Shown here in pieces: positions 50,879 through 60,036 of a DNA stretch of 64,000 nucleotides. The notes under the pieces are model-generated. The model saw only the letters and a program-made list of their open reading frames with translations, searched no databases and had not been told where the DNA came from. Each line of letters starts with the position of its first letter. Position 1 is the stretch's first letter. Source of the stretch: Sneathiella sedimenti (GTDB lineage Bacteria > Pseudomonadota > Alphaproteobacteria > Sneathiellales > Sneathiellaceae); NCBI RefSeq assembly GCF_017313765.1, contig NZ_JAFLNC010000001.1, forward strand, positions 310,001-374,000, written 5' to 3'. A program made the position numbers and the translations under genes.

Positions 50879-53209
50879 ATGGTGAAGTTCGGTGTAAATC
50901 AGTCAGTAGAGCGTAAAGAGGATTTTCGCCTTATTACCGGAACAGGCGAATATACCGATGATATTGATCTGGATGGACAGCTCTACGGATATATGCTGCG
51001 ATCCCCGGTTGCCCATGGGAAAGTCCTTTCCATTGATATTGACGAGGCTCGGCAAGCCCCGGGCGTCGTTGACATTATCCTTGGAAAGGAGCTGGAGGCG
51101 GACAAAGCGAACCAGCTTCCCTGTATGATCCCCCTTAAAAACCGTGATGGCAGTGATCGGGCAGATCCCGGCCATCCGGTTCTTGCAACAGACAAGGTCC
51201 GCTATGTTGGCGATAATGTCGCTTTTGTCATCGCGGAAACCCTCACCCAGGCAAAAGACGCCGCGGAATTGATCTATGTCGATTTCGAAGAAGAAGACGT
51301 TATCGTCGATACAAAAACAGCGAATGCGCCGGGCCAGCCATTGGTCCATGACAATGTTCCAAATAATGTTGCCTTCGATTGGGAACAGGGCAATGAGAAG
51401 AATATCCAGGATGTTTTCTCGAACGCGAGTCATGTCACCGAGATTGAGCTGATCAATAACCGGGTTGTCGTAAATTCTATGGAACCGCGCGGCCTGATTG
51501 CCGACTGGGACGGTGACGCAGCGAAAATGACGGTGCGCATGGGAACGCAAGGCGGCTGGGTGCTACGCTCCCTGCTGGCTAACGCGATTTTGCATGTGCC
51601 CGAAGAGGATATCAGGGTGATTACTCCTGACGTAGGCGGCGCTTTCGGCATGAAGCTTTTCTTCTACTCCGAATGTGCGGTTACGGTCTGGGCTTCCCGC
51701 AAGTTGGGTCGGCCCGTCAAATGGATCGGGGAGCGAAGCGACGCCTTCCTTTCCGACACGCAGGGGCGCGACCATGTAACCCGCGCAAAACTCGCCTTTG
51801 ATGCCAATCACAAGATCACCGGCATGAAGGTGGAGACCAACGCCAATCTTGGCGCTTATTTGTCCACATTTGGCCCGTTGATCCCGACTATGGCCGCGGT
51901 CAAGGTCCTGCCGGGTGTCTATGATATCCCGAATTTTTATTACCGCAGCATCGGCGTCTTCACCAATACGGTACCGGTGGACGCCTACCGTGGCGCCGGG
52001 CGACCGGAAGCCATTTATGTGATCGAACGGCTGATGGATACAGCCGCTCGCGAACTTGGTCTCGGACAGGATGAAATTCGCCGGAAAAACTTCATTCCCG
52101 TTTCCGCCATTCCTTACACAACCTCTACCGGCTGCGTTTATGACAGCGGCGAGTTTGAACGGATTATGGACCGGGCGCTTGAAACCTCGGACTGGGAAAG
52201 TTTCCCGGATCGCCGCGCGGCCTCAGCCGAACACGGGAAGCGCCGGGGTATCGGCATGTGTTATTATATCGAGGCAACGGCCGGCAATCCGACGGAGACA
52301 GCCACCATCCGCTTTGAAGAGGACGACCGGGTGACGGTTGCTGTCGGCACACAATCTTCCGGGCAGGGTCATTCCACCGCCTATGCACAGATTGTCGCGG
52401 AACGACTGGGTGTTCCCTTCGAGAATATCGAGATCGTCCAGGGGGACACGGACAAGATCAAGTCGGGCGGCGGCACCGGCGGATCCCGCTCCCTGACGAC
52501 GCAAGGTCCGGCCATTCATGCCGCAAGTGACGAGGTGATCAACAAGGGCAAGGAGCTTGCGGGCCACTTTCTGGAAGCAGCGCCGGTCGACATCGAGTTC
52601 TCCGCCGATGATGGCGAATTCGCCATTGCCGGAACGGACCGCAAAATCGGTATTCTGGAGCTTGCCCATCGCGCCCGAGGCCTGGGGCAACTTCCGGAAA
52701 ACCTGGCGGAGGGGCTCGATTCTGAGGCAAGCTTTACTGTCGAAGCCTTCACCTATCCCAACGGATGCCATATTGCAGAGGTCGAGATCGATGAACTCAC
52801 CGGTGCGGCAGAGGTTGTCCGCTATGTTATCGTCGATGACTTCGGCACGATCGTCAATCCGGCGCTCGTCCGCAATCAGGTCATTGGCGGTGTCGGACAG
52901 GGGATTGGTCAGGCGCTTACCGAACATACGGTCTACAGCGACGATGGGCAGCTGCTGACGGGTTCCTATATGGATTATGGCATGCCTCGTGCGGATAACA
53001 TCCCGCTCGACCTTCTGTATGAAACGGTTGAGGTTCCCTGCACCATGAATCCGATGGGGGTTAAAGGCTGCGGGGAGGCTGGATGCATTGGCGCGCCGCC
53101 TGCTGTCATAAATGCGATTATCGACGGCCTTGCTGATCTGGGTGTGCGCCATATTGATATGCCCGCAACGCCGCAGCGGGTTTGGGATATCATCCAGCAG
53201 GCAAGTTAG
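50879..53209 (+). CDS. Molybdenum hydroxylase large subunit (xanthine dehydrogenase family)
   Basis: This 776-residue molybdopterin-binding subunit has GGAFGMK near the substrate channel, PVDAYRGAGRPEA and the catalytic Glu in GVKGCGEAGCIG. The loop of true CO dehydrogenase (AYRCSFR) is absent, so this is a hydroxylase of another substrate, such as an aromatic or N-heterocyclic ring or an aldehyde. Neither the 2Fe-2S nor the FAD subunit is encoded next to it, which is unusual. A TTG at 50867 is an alternative start; no clear ribosome site precedes either. Confidence 0.88.
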   Translation: MVKFGVNQSVERKEDFRLITGTGEYTDDIDLDGQLYGYMLRSPVAHGKVLSIDIDEARQAPGVVDIILGKELEADKANQLPCMIPLKNRDGSDRADPGHPVLATDKVRYVGDNVAFVIAETLTQAKDAAELIYVDFEEEDVIVDTKTANAPGQPLVHDNVPNNVAFDWEQGNEKNIQDVFSNASHVTEIELINNRVVVNSMEPRGLIADWDGDAAKMTVRMGTQGGWVLRSLLANAILHVPEEDIRVITPDVGGAFGMKLFFYSECAVTVWASRKLGRPVKWIGERSDAFLSDTQGRDHVTRAKLAFDANHKITGMKVETNANLGAYLSTFGPLIPTMAAVKVLPGVYDIPNFYYRSIGVFTNTVPVDAYRGAGRPEAIYVIERLMDTAARELGLGQDEIRRKNFIPVSAIPYTTSTGCVYDSGEFERIMDRALETSDWESFPDRRAASAEHGKRRGIGMCYYIEATAGNPTETATIRFEEDDRVTVAVGTQSSGQGHSTAYAQIVAERLGVPFENIEIVQGDTDKIKSGGGTGGSRSLTTQGPAIHAASDEVINKGKELAGHFLEAAPVDIEFSADDGEFAIAGTDRKIGILELAHRARGLGQLPENLAEGLDSEASFTVEAFTYPNGCHIAEVEIDELTGAAEVVRYVIVDDFGTIVNPALVRNQVIGGVGQGIGQALTEHTVYSDDGQLLTGSYMDYGMPRADNIPLDLLYETVEVPCTMNPMGVKGCGEAGCIGAPPAVINAIIDGLADLGVRHIDMPATPQRVWDIIQQAS

Positions 53210-53222
53210 GCAGTCCGGCAAC

Positions 53223-53672
53223 TTGACCAGAATCTTCATTGATGCGGATGCCTGCCCGGTAAAGGACGAAATTTATCGCGTCGCCGGGCGGCATCGATTG
53301 ATGACCTATGTGGTCAGCAACAGCTGGATGCGCATTCCACAAAGCCCACTGATCGAGCAGGTGGTGGTCGACGACGGCTTCGATGCCGCCGATAACTGGA
53401 TTGCGGAGAATGCGATCACGGGGGATGTTGTGATCACCTCGGATATTCCGCTCGCCGACCGGGCCCTCAAGAACGGTGCCGTTGTGCTCGGTCCAACAGG
53501 CAAAGCGTTTACGGAACAGTCTATTGGGATGTCCCTCGCCATGCGCGACCTCAACGCACATCTTCGGGAAACCGGGGATATCTCCGGCGGCAATGCGCCG
53601 TTCAGCAAAAAGGACCGTAGTCAGTTCCTGAATGTCCTGGAGAATACGTTGCAAAAATTACGTAAAGGTTAG
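53223..53672 (+). CDS. YaiI/YqxD (DUF188) family protein
   Basis: This 149-residue PIN-like domain protein matches the YaiI/YqxD family, with TRIFIDADACPVKDEIYR at the start and GDVVITSDIPLADRAL. The start is a TTG at 53223, chosen because the family begins there; the longer frame to 53112 lies inside the hydroxylase gene. It begins 13 bases after the hydroxylase stop. A nuclease-like fold is known; the role is not. Confidence 0.85.
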   Translation: MTRIFIDADACPVKDEIYRVAGRHRLMTYVVSNSWMRIPQSPLIEQVVVDDGFDAADNWIAENAITGDVVITSDIPLADRALKNGAVVLGPTGKAFTEQSIGMSLAMRDLNAHLRETGDISGGNAPFSKKDRSQFLNVLENTLQKLRKG

Positions 53673-53798
53673 AGTCTATATTCCGTTCGTAAATTGGCAC
53701 GTAAGTATGTAGTCGGAGACAGAGTGCGCCTATTACCCGCGGTCTTTTCTGGTAATTTTCTCTAATGATCTGAATAAGCTGGTTTCATCCGATGATAT

Positions 53799-54200
53799 TT
53801 ACTGCGGGAATAGCTCGACATGCGTTTCAGCTGTCCGGCCATAGTAAAGAACTCTCTTTCCCGAAAATGAAACGATATAGCCGGCGCAGCCTGCTGCCTT
53901 CACATTCTTGCAAAAAGCCGAGTAAGAATATTCGGGGGAATTGGCTTGCGCCCATTTAATATGGGCGGCGACAGCGGATTTGTCGAACTCTGCTGCAACC
54001 GTCTCATGTGTCGTCCGGTTTTGAAGCATGACGCTGTCCCCTTCCGGCAGGAAGTAAGTCGTCGTATTCCTCCGATAGTCGACAACATAGCCTTCGAAAC
54101 CGGACCCAATCAGCGTTTTGACAATTTCGGGAAACGCCATTGTCTTGTCATAGGCGGCATCCAGGCAATTTTGAGCAATCTTAACTAGGTGCGTATCCAT
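53799..54200 (-). CDS. DUF1398 family protein
   Basis: This 133-residue protein of the DUF1398 (YbcV-like) family has FPEIVKTLIGSGFEGYVVDYRRNTTTYFLPEG and the end KAAGCAGYIVSFSGKRVLYYGR. Function unknown. GGAGGAG precedes the ATG. It lies 39 bases after the MarR gene on the same strand and is likely its co-regulated target. Confidence 0.85.
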   Translation of the reverse strand: MDTHLVKIAQNCLDAAYDKTMAFPEIVKTLIGSGFEGYVVDYRRNTTTYFLPEGDSVMLQNRTTHETVAAEFDKSAVAAHIKWAQANSPEYSYSAFCKNVKAAGCAGYIVSFSGKRVLYYGRTAETHVELFPQ

Positions 54201-54239
54201 GTGTTCTCCTCCGGATTAGGGCAGTAAAACGTGGACGAA

Positions 54240-54701
54240 TTAACCGATTGGAATGTTTTTCAAGTCACGCTGGGAAACAATTGATTTCAGAATCCGTTCT
54301 AGCCGCAGACGCTCCTCATGAGGGAGCTTGTCAAAGAACTCCGCATCATTCTCATCCGCTAGCCTTGCAAGACGGGGAACAAGCGCACGACCCGCATTTG
54401 TAAGAGCAAGGGTGTGAGCTCGTTTGTCATCCGGATTTTCCTCGCGCTCGATCAGGGATTTTTCAAAAAGCCTATCAGAGAGTTTCGAGATCGCGCCTCT
54501 TGTCATTCCCATGTTTTCGGCGAGCTGTGACGGTGCAATGCTTTCGGCATCAAAAAGCATGCGTAGGAAAACCCATTCGGCTACCGTTACCCCTTCGGCA
54601 CTCACCTTGCGGGCAAAATTCTGGGAGATTGCGTTTGAAACTACCCGAAGCCAGTAGCCCAAGTGAGTACGCAGATTCGAAATCGGTTCGTTGGTGAGCA
54701 T
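54240..54701 (-). CDS. MarR-family transcriptional regulator
   Basis: This 153-residue winged-helix regulator has LAENMGMTRGAISKLSDRLFEKSLIEREENPDDKR, the MarR recognition helix and wing. The start at 54701 was chosen over 54755 because the latter lies inside the promoter. A perfect inverted repeat begins 3 bases before the ATG, indicating autoregulation. MarR proteins often sense small aromatic or oxidising molecules; nothing here names the signal. Confidence 0.9.
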   Translation of the reverse strand: MLTNEPISNLRTHLGYWLRVVSNAISQNFARKVSAEGVTVAEWVFLRMLFDAESIAPSQLAENMGMTRGAISKLSDRLFEKSLIEREENPDDKRAHTLALTNAGRALVPRLARLADENDAEFFDKLPHEERLRLERILKSIVSQRDLKNIPIG

Positions 54702-54703
54702 CG

Positions 54704-54743
54704 CAACCTCATTATAGTTTCCAAGTAAACTATAATGAGGTTG
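54704..54743 (-). promoter_or_regulatory. Perfect 17-bp inverted repeat, probable MarR operator
   Basis: Arms CAACCTCATTATAGTTT (54704-54720) and its exact complement (54727-54743) are separated by 6 bases. On the minus strand TTGACA (54755-54750) precedes the repeat and TATAGT lies inside it. The repeat ends next to the MarR start codon. A bound repressor would block both polymerase and ribosome. Confidence 0.85.
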
Positions 54744-55002
54744 TTTCCTTGTCAACTAAATTTCCCGGCCTGCAAAACAAGCCAAAATATAATTAGAAAA
54801 TATGCAGTTGCTGCTTTACTCAGAACTTCCAGAAAAGAGAAAAACACGGTCAGTCGAACCGGTATATTTCAAGTATGTTCTTATGGCAGCCCTATCATGC
54901 CAAATTCCGGCGAAATAGGATAAATTTCAAAGAAAGGACGACTTCCTTGATTATCCGCAGTTATTCTCTCGGACCATAATAAATCAATGTATGTTTAGGG
55001 AA

Positions 55003-55079
55003 TGGCGCACCGGGGAAGATTCGAACTCCCGACCCCCAGATTCGTAGTCTGGTGCTCTATCCAGCTGAGCTACCGGTGC
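55003..55079 (-). tRNA. tRNA-Arg (anticodon ACG)
   Basis: A full cloverleaf is visible on the minus strand: acceptor arms GCACCGG and CCGGTGC, D-arm GCTC/GAGC, anticodon stem CCAGA/TCTGG around CTACGAA and T-loop TTCGAAT. CCA is encoded. The anticodon ACG would read CGN codons after A34-to-inosine editing. The tRNA is a single gene, not in an array, with no integrase beside it. Confidence 0.97.
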
Positions 55080-55354
55080 TTGATCGCCAGCCTGTCTTCG
55101 GCCGACAAAAGGACGCGAAATAGTGTAGCGCCCACCTGAGGATCGGGAAATTAATCAAAAGAGGGAGGCAATGCAAGCTATTAAACCAGATTTTCATAAA
55201 AAGTTGTGTCGAAATCGGTTCTTGTCGCCACGCTTTTCATTAGATACTATCTGCCCCTGATTTCCGGTTACATTAACCGCTCGGCATGGAACGGCGAAAT
55301 TGCCTTCCCGCTACCGGGTTTTGCGCGCACAGAAACAAAGAGTGTTTTACAACC

Positions 55355-56494
55355 ATGGTATTCAACCTTACCCGCCCAGTTGCAGTCAGCGCCGTGTTAC
55401 TCGTCGCGAGTTGCTCTTTTGTCGATGAAAAACTGCTGCCGCCCCTGACCGGGGACCCGGCGCCTGTCAAGACGGGACAGGCAGCAATGTCTGCTGATCC
55501 GACTGCGACACAAGCGGCGATGGCCGCTGCATCCACAACGACGGAAACACAGGCCCCTAAAGCCGCCCCCAGCCGGTACCAGCTGCCGGAGGTTGCCTCT
55601 GCACCGAGTACGGGAACTGTTGTGGGCCAGCGGGTTGAAACCTTGCGCGACAATCTTCGTGCCTTACAGGCGCGCATCAACCAGAGCAGCGCACAGTTTG
55701 AAGCGATCGAGGCCTCTACCACCGCCACATCACAACGTTATCATGGCACCATAGCCGCCATTAACGCGCGCCTGCAGATTGGGACCACAAAGGGCAATCC
55801 GATCCTGATCAACCAGTGGAATGAAGCCCAGAGCGATCTTGAGAAAATAGCGGCAGATGTTTCAGAAATGAACAGCTTGGCAAATACGGTCGCGGGAGAT
55901 GCCGGTGAAGTCGGCTTCCTTCTCGAATCGGTCCAGTCCGCTTTCGAACTCAGCGGCGCAATCGAGGAGGATCACCGTCAGTTGACGGTACTGGAGGATG
56001 AAACCACTCGGACCTCGGTACTGACGAACCGTCTTTTGAACCAGCTTACCAACGACATCAATCGCCAGACCGCTTATGTCGGGACTGAGCGGATGAACCT
56101 TACCAATACGTCAATTGCCATCAAGAATGGCGGGTTCCTTGGAACCAGTGCGGGGACTCGCAATTACCTGGAAACGGCGTCGGTGAATACAGCTTCAGGC
56201 GATCGCCAGGCATTGGTCATTATCCGCTTCGATCGTAACGATGTTGCCTATGAGCAGGCACTCTATGACGCAATCAGCCGCACCATGCAGGAGCGGCCGC
56301 AGTCATCCTTCGATGTTGTTTCCATCGCGCCGCTGAACGGCAACCTCGCCAGCAGTCAGGCAAAATCGGTGCAAAACGCGGAACGGGTCTTACGGTCGCT
56401 CGTAGAGATGGGGCTTCCCGCGTCACGGGTTAATCTTTCCAGCACAGCAAACGCGAATGTCGCCTCCAACGAGGTCCATGTTTACGTTCGCTAG
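55355..56494 (+). CDS. Predicted lipoprotein with coiled-coil middle and OmpA-like C-terminal region
   Basis: This 379-residue protein has a signal ending in the lipobox VASC (Cys20), a Thr/Ala/Pro-rich linker, a long helical region (about 95-265) and a C-terminal alpha/beta segment. That end (ALVIIRFDRNDVAYEQAL, then NAERVLRSLVEMGLPASRV) resembles the OmpA-like fold that binds peptidoglycan, but I did not see its full motif. It may tether outer membrane to cell wall. The start at 55355 gives the lipobox; the frame is open upstream. It is monocistronic with its own terminator. Confidence 0.72.
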   Translation: MVFNLTRPVAVSAVLLVASCSFVDEKLLPPLTGDPAPVKTGQAAMSADPTATQAAMAAASTTTETQAPKAAPSRYQLPEVASAPSTGTVVGQRVETLRDNLRALQARINQSSAQFEAIEASTTATSQRYHGTIAAINARLQIGTTKGNPILINQWNEAQSDLEKIAADVSEMNSLANTVAGDAGEVGFLLESVQSAFELSGAIEEDHRQLTVLEDETTRTSVLTNRLLNQLTNDINRQTAYVGTERMNLTNTSIAIKNGGFLGTSAGTRNYLETASVNTASGDRQALVIIRFDRNDVAYEQALYDAISRTMQERPQSSFDVVSIAPLNGNLASSQAKSVQNAERVLRSLVEMGLPASRVNLSSTANANVASNEVHVYVR

Positions 56495-56515
56495 TTTCTG
56501 GACCAATTCAGCAAT

Positions 56516-56547
56516 AAAAAAGCGACGGTCGAAACCGTCGCTTTTTT
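56516..56547 (+). terminator. Rho-independent terminator of the lipoprotein gene
   Basis: Perfect arms GCGACGGT/ACCGTCGC with an A-rich left edge and a run of seven T follow the lipoprotein stop by 22 bases. The A tract on the left could also serve the opposite strand, where hupE ends. Confidence 0.92.
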
Positions 56548-56583
56548 TCTTTGAGAGAGCCGGATAACCGGCTCAATTCTTCC

Positions 56584-57213
56584 TTATCCGAAAATCATGC
56601 CTTCGACATTCTCGACAAAGAAGGCGACACCAATACCGGCTGCAACGGCGCCTGCGATCCGCGGTTTTGCCGCCGCAGCTTCGGTCGCATGCCAAAACTT
56701 CTCTACAACGAAACCAGCGCCAATAGCGATTGAATACTGAATAGCCGCGAAACCGACAAGGTAGGCAACGAGCGGTGAATTTTCCGCACCGACAATCGCC
56801 TCGCCATAGGCTCCGCCGTGAAACAGGCCTGCAATCGCAAAAATAGCCAAATAAACGCCCGATGGTATTTTCCGGCCGGACATTACCATCGCCCCCAAGA
56901 GAACGACTGAACCTGTAATGACAAGTTCAGCATAAGGCAGCGCCGTTCCGTTCGTTATCAGTAGGCACCCCGCTACGGTCCCAAAAATAAAAGCGAGCGG
57001 TGCCACATATTTCCTTGTCAGGAAAACTGCTGCCAATCCTACCAGAACCACAAACGCCAGGTGGTCCACCCCGATAATCGGGTGACCGAAACCGGACAAC
57101 AATCCTTCCATGAGGGTACTGGGCGTCGCGCCGCCCATGGGATGATGGGCAAAAGCCAGACTAGGGGCAGCCATTGCCGCCAGCACGGTTGTCGCCGCTA
57201 TTTTATATCGCAT
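56584..57213 (-). CDS. hupE: HupE/UreJ-family cobalt or nickel transporter
   Basis: This 209-residue protein has a signal-like first segment (ending LAFA, followed by HHP) and about six transmembrane helices. The HupE/UreJ motif GFGHPIIGVDHLAFVVLVG and FHGGAYGEA supply metal-binding His. A cobalamin riboswitch precedes it, so cobalt rather than nickel is its likely cargo. AGGAG precedes the ATG at 57213. Confidence 0.92.
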   Translation of the reverse strand: MRYKIAATTVLAAMAAPSLAFAHHPMGGATPSTLMEGLLSGFGHPIIGVDHLAFVVLVGLAAVFLTRKYVAPLAFIFGTVAGCLLITNGTALPYAELVITGSVVLLGAMVMSGRKIPSGVYLAIFAIAGLFHGGAYGEAIVGAENSPLVAYLVGFAAIQYSIAIGAGFVVEKFWHATEAAAAKPRIAGAVAAGIGVAFFVENVEGMIFG

Positions 57214-57261
57214 GTCATTCTCCTGTTTTCGTCTCACCCGACGAATTGACTTAGTTTTTTA

Positions 57262-57475
57262 TCAGCGGCAGGTCTCCTGGCTCGCGCTATAACGGTGTTT
57301 TCTGCCTTCCCAGAAACTTCCAGTGGCTTTTTCGAAAACCCCTCCGCGCTCACAGTTGCGGGGGCAGCTATAGATTTGGACAAAACAGTCCTCACTATAT
57401 TCCCTTTTAATCGACCGAAAAACGATAGAACCGCCTTCGGCAAACTCTACCAACTGCTATCGAGGAAGACCAGCG
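57262..57475 (-). promoter_or_regulatory. Cobalamin riboswitch controlling hupE
   Basis: The minus strand reads GTTGGTAGAG, AAAGGGAA, then GCCCCCGCAACTGTGAGCG, GCCACTGG, GGGAAGGC and finally the B12 box GAGCCAGGAGACCTGCC (57283-57267). This set and order are the hallmark of the AdoCbl riboswitch. No clear terminator follows, and hupE lies about 50 bases past the box, so translation is the probable target. High B12 should switch cobalt uptake off. Confidence 0.95.
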
Positions 57476-57666
57476 GCAATTGCAGTCATGTCATAACTTT
57501 TGGCATCTGCATGCCGAATATGGCTATCTGTGAGCTAAGAGGCTGTCGGAAAATTCCGGGTAAAAATGACATATATTAAAATAATTCTAAAAACTACTTG
57601 CAAAACAAATTTCGTCGAATATATAAGGCTCATCATCAGAATTTAGAATTTATTGGAGTTGATAAG

Positions 57667-58413
57667 ATGAAAAATATGGAAGGCCAGAAAGTCCCGAATG
57701 TTACCTTTAAAACCCGTGACGGCGATAGCTGGTGCGATGTAACAACGGATGAGCTTTTCAAGGGCCAGAAAGTTGTTGTATTCGCTCTTCCCGGAGCCTT
57801 TACACCGACATGCTCTTCGTCGCACCTCCCCCGGTACAACGAACTTGCGCCGGTATTCAAGAAAGCTGGCGTAGATCGCGTCGTCTGTCTTTCAGTTAAC
57901 GACACCTTTGTCATGAACGAATGGAAGAAAGATCAAAAGGCGGATAACATTACCTTCATTCCGGATGGAACAGGTGACTTCACCGAAGGGATGAACATGT
58001 TGGTCGACAAGGCCGACCTGGGCTTCGGCAAACGCAGCTGGCGCTATTCGATGCTGGTTAATGACGGCGTGGTCGAGAAAATGTTTATCGAACCGGACGT
58101 CGAAGGCGACCCATTCGAGGTTTCCGATGCGGACACGATGCTTAACTACCTAAATCCAGGCGCGGAAAAGCCCAAGGCAATCACGGTTTTCTCAAAGCCC
58201 GGGTGCGGCCATTGTGCAAGAGCGAAATCCGCGCTTGAGAAAGCTGGCCTCGGATATGAGGAAATTGTTCTGGGGACCGACGCAACTATGCGCTCCTTGA
58301 GAGCGGTATCTGGAGCACTGACGACACCGCAGATCTTTATCGACGGCGAGAAAATCGGGGGTGCAGACGAGCTGGAAAGCTATTTGGCCAGCGCCAAGTC
58401 AGCCGCCGCGTAA
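57667..58413 (+). CDS. Peroxiredoxin-glutaredoxin hybrid (Prx5/Grx)
   Basis: This 248-residue fusion has an N-terminal Prx5-type peroxiredoxin ([18 protein letters not shown], peroxidatic Cys49) and a C-terminal glutaredoxin domain ([13 protein letters not shown], Cys180 and Cys183). The protein reduces peroxides with electrons from glutathione by its own Grx domain, as shown for Haemophilus hyPrx5. The start at 57667 has GGAG upstream; the frame extends further to 57598. It lies downstream of the riboswitch but on the opposite strand. Confidence 0.94.
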   Translation: MKNMEGQKVPNVTFKTRDGDSWCDVTTDELFKGQKVVVFALPGAFTPTCSSSHLPRYNELAPVFKKAGVDRVVCLSVNDTFVMNEWKKDQKADNITFIPDGTGDFTEGMNMLVDKADLGFGKRSWRYSMLVNDGVVEKMFIEPDVEGDPFEVSDADTMLNYLNPGAEKPKAITVFSKPGCGHCARAKSALEKAGLGYEEIVLGTDATMRSLRAVSGALTTPQIFIDGEKIGGADELESYLASAKSAAA

Positions 58414-58464
58414 CAAAACTGGTTCCCGCGAAGCAGGTTTGTCCAGATTCCTGCCTCAAAAAAA

Positions 58465-58494
58465 GAAACCCGCTGGTTGTCGCCAGCGGGTTTC
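58465..58494. terminator. Bidirectional terminator between hyPrx and the binding-protein gene
   Basis: Perfect 12-bp arms GAAACCCGCTGG and CCAGCGGGTTTC flank a 6-base loop, with an A run to the left. It is placed between two convergent genes, so it can stop both. Confidence 0.85.
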
Positions 58495-58524
58495 GCATTT
58501 CAGGAAGGCTTCACGCCTTTTCTG

Positions 58525-60003
58525 TTAGTCGCTCCAGGACATACGGGCGACATCCGTTACAAAGAACGGCATGTCTTTCCAGACACCGTTCAGGCCTTTC
58601 CGGACTACCACAACGCGTGGCAGCTGGAACATAAAGCCGTTTACTGCATCATCAGCCAGCATCTTCTGAGCTGTCTGTAGAAGCTCCGTGCGTTCGGCCG
58701 CCGACGCAGCAGACTCAGCTGCGGCCACCACTTCGTTAAACTTCGGGTTATTGTAGTTGAAGTAGTAGTTCTCGCGGGCGTAAATGCCGATATCCATTGG
58801 CTCTACATGGGACACGATGGACAGATCATAATTTTTCTTTTTGTAGACTTCGTCCAGCCATTTTGGCCAATCGACATTCTCGATCTTTATCTTGAAGCCC
58901 GCTTTTTCAAGCTGGGAAGCAACGATCTGGCCGCCCTTGCGCGCATAATCATCCACTGGCGGCAATTTCAGGGAAAGCTCCAGCCCATCGGGATAGCCGG
59001 CTTCCGCCAGAAGCTTTTTGGACAGTTCCGGATCATAGGAGTAAGTCCCGGTCAGATCGACATAGTCAGGGTGATGCGGCGCAAAATGCGATCCAATCGG
59101 CGTCCCAAAGCCGAACATGGCGCCATCGATGATTTCCTTCCGGTTGATCGCATGGGCAATGGCCTGACGTACTTTCAGTTTTGAAAGGGCCTCATTCGCA
59201 TTGTTAGTGCTCAGGATGGTTTCGCCGTTCGTATTCCCGACCAGGATATCAAAGTCTTCCTTGAGCGAGTCGCTGCCGACCAGTTCATTCGGTATGTCAG
59301 ATACATCCACATCCCCGGAAAGCAGGGCTGCTAGACGTGCGGTACCATCACCGATAAAGCGGATCGTGACGTTTTTGATCGCAATGGCGTCCTTGTCACG
59401 GTAGGTATCCGCAGCTGTCAGTTTAAGGCTGTCGCCTTTCGTCCAGCTTTCGATTTTATAGGGACCCGTACCGACCGGATTGGTGGCATTAGTCGCATCT
59501 GACGCCGGATCGACAATTACAGCCGTTGATTCACTTAATTGCTCAAGCAGGGCGGGACGCCGCTCTTTCAACTTGATAACAACGGTATTGGCATCCGGGG
59601 TCTCGATGCTTTCCATGTTCGTAAAGCGGTCTTTACGCTTATTCTGGCTTTCTTCAGCGGCATTTGCCTCGAAGGTATATTTAACATCAGAGCTGTCAAA
59701 ATCGGCGCCATCATGGAATTTTACGCCCTCAACCAGCTTAAATGTATAGGTCAAGCCATCGTCACTGATCGTCCAGCTTTCGGCAAGGTTTGGATGAACC
59801 ATTCCCTTTTCATCTACCCGGGTCAGACCCTCATAGATATTGTAAAGCGTGGTCAGTGAAATTGCGGCGGCTGCACCCGTACGAGGATCAAGCCCAGGAG
59901 GCTCCAACCGCTGTGCAAAAGTAACGGAGTCTTTCGCCGCCAATGCTGAGAACGGCGCCAATACGGCACCGGCAAGAGCGGCAGCAATAATCAATCTTTT
60001 CAT
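58525..60003 (-). CDS. ABC transporter substrate-binding protein, peptide (family 5)
   Basis: This 492-residue periplasmic protein has a signal peptide (MKRLIIAAALAGAVLA, cleavage after ALA) and the family 5 block NIYEGLTRVDEKG near the start. Members bind oligopeptides, nickel or glutathione-like ligands. No permease or ATPase gene is beside it, so it relies on components elsewhere. The start at 60003 has GGGAGA 7 bases upstream; ATG at 60009 is too close. Beside it are a P1 peptidase and a gamma-glutamyltransferase, so a peptide scavenging role is sensible. Confidence 0.9.
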   Translation of the reverse strand: MKRLIIAAALAGAVLAPFSALAAKDSVTFAQRLEPPGLDPRTGAAAAISLTTLYNIYEGLTRVDEKGMVHPNLAESWTISDDGLTYTFKLVEGVKFHDGADFDSSDVKYTFEANAAEESQNKRKDRFTNMESIETPDANTVVIKLKERRPALLEQLSESTAVIVDPASDATNATNPVGTGPYKIESWTKGDSLKLTAADTYRDKDAIAIKNVTIRFIGDGTARLAALLSGDVDVSDIPNELVGSDSLKEDFDILVGNTNGETILSTNNANEALSKLKVRQAIAHAINRKEIIDGAMFGFGTPIGSHFAPHHPDYVDLTGTYSYDPELSKKLLAEAGYPDGLELSLKLPPVDDYARKGGQIVASQLEKAGFKIKIENVDWPKWLDEVYKKKNYDLSIVSHVEPMDIGIYARENYYFNYNNPKFNEVVAAAESAASAAERTELLQTAQKMLADDAVNGFMFQLPRVVVVRKGLNGVWKDMPFFVTDVARMSWSD

Positions 60004-60036
60004 GAACATTTCTCCCTTAAATTAACTTGTTGATTT

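Noticed and set aside
50879-53209. Carbon monoxide dehydrogenase large subunit (CoxL)
   Set aside because: The diagnostic AYRCSFR loop is replaced by AYRGAGRPEA and there are no coxM/coxS neighbours.
54735-54923. A 62-codon frame after the MarR operator
   Set aside because: It starts within the inverted repeat, has no ribosome site and an unstructured composition.
54704-55079. tRNA-Arg as integration site of an island
   Set aside because: No integrase, no direct repeat of the tRNA end was seen, and flanking genes look like core genes.
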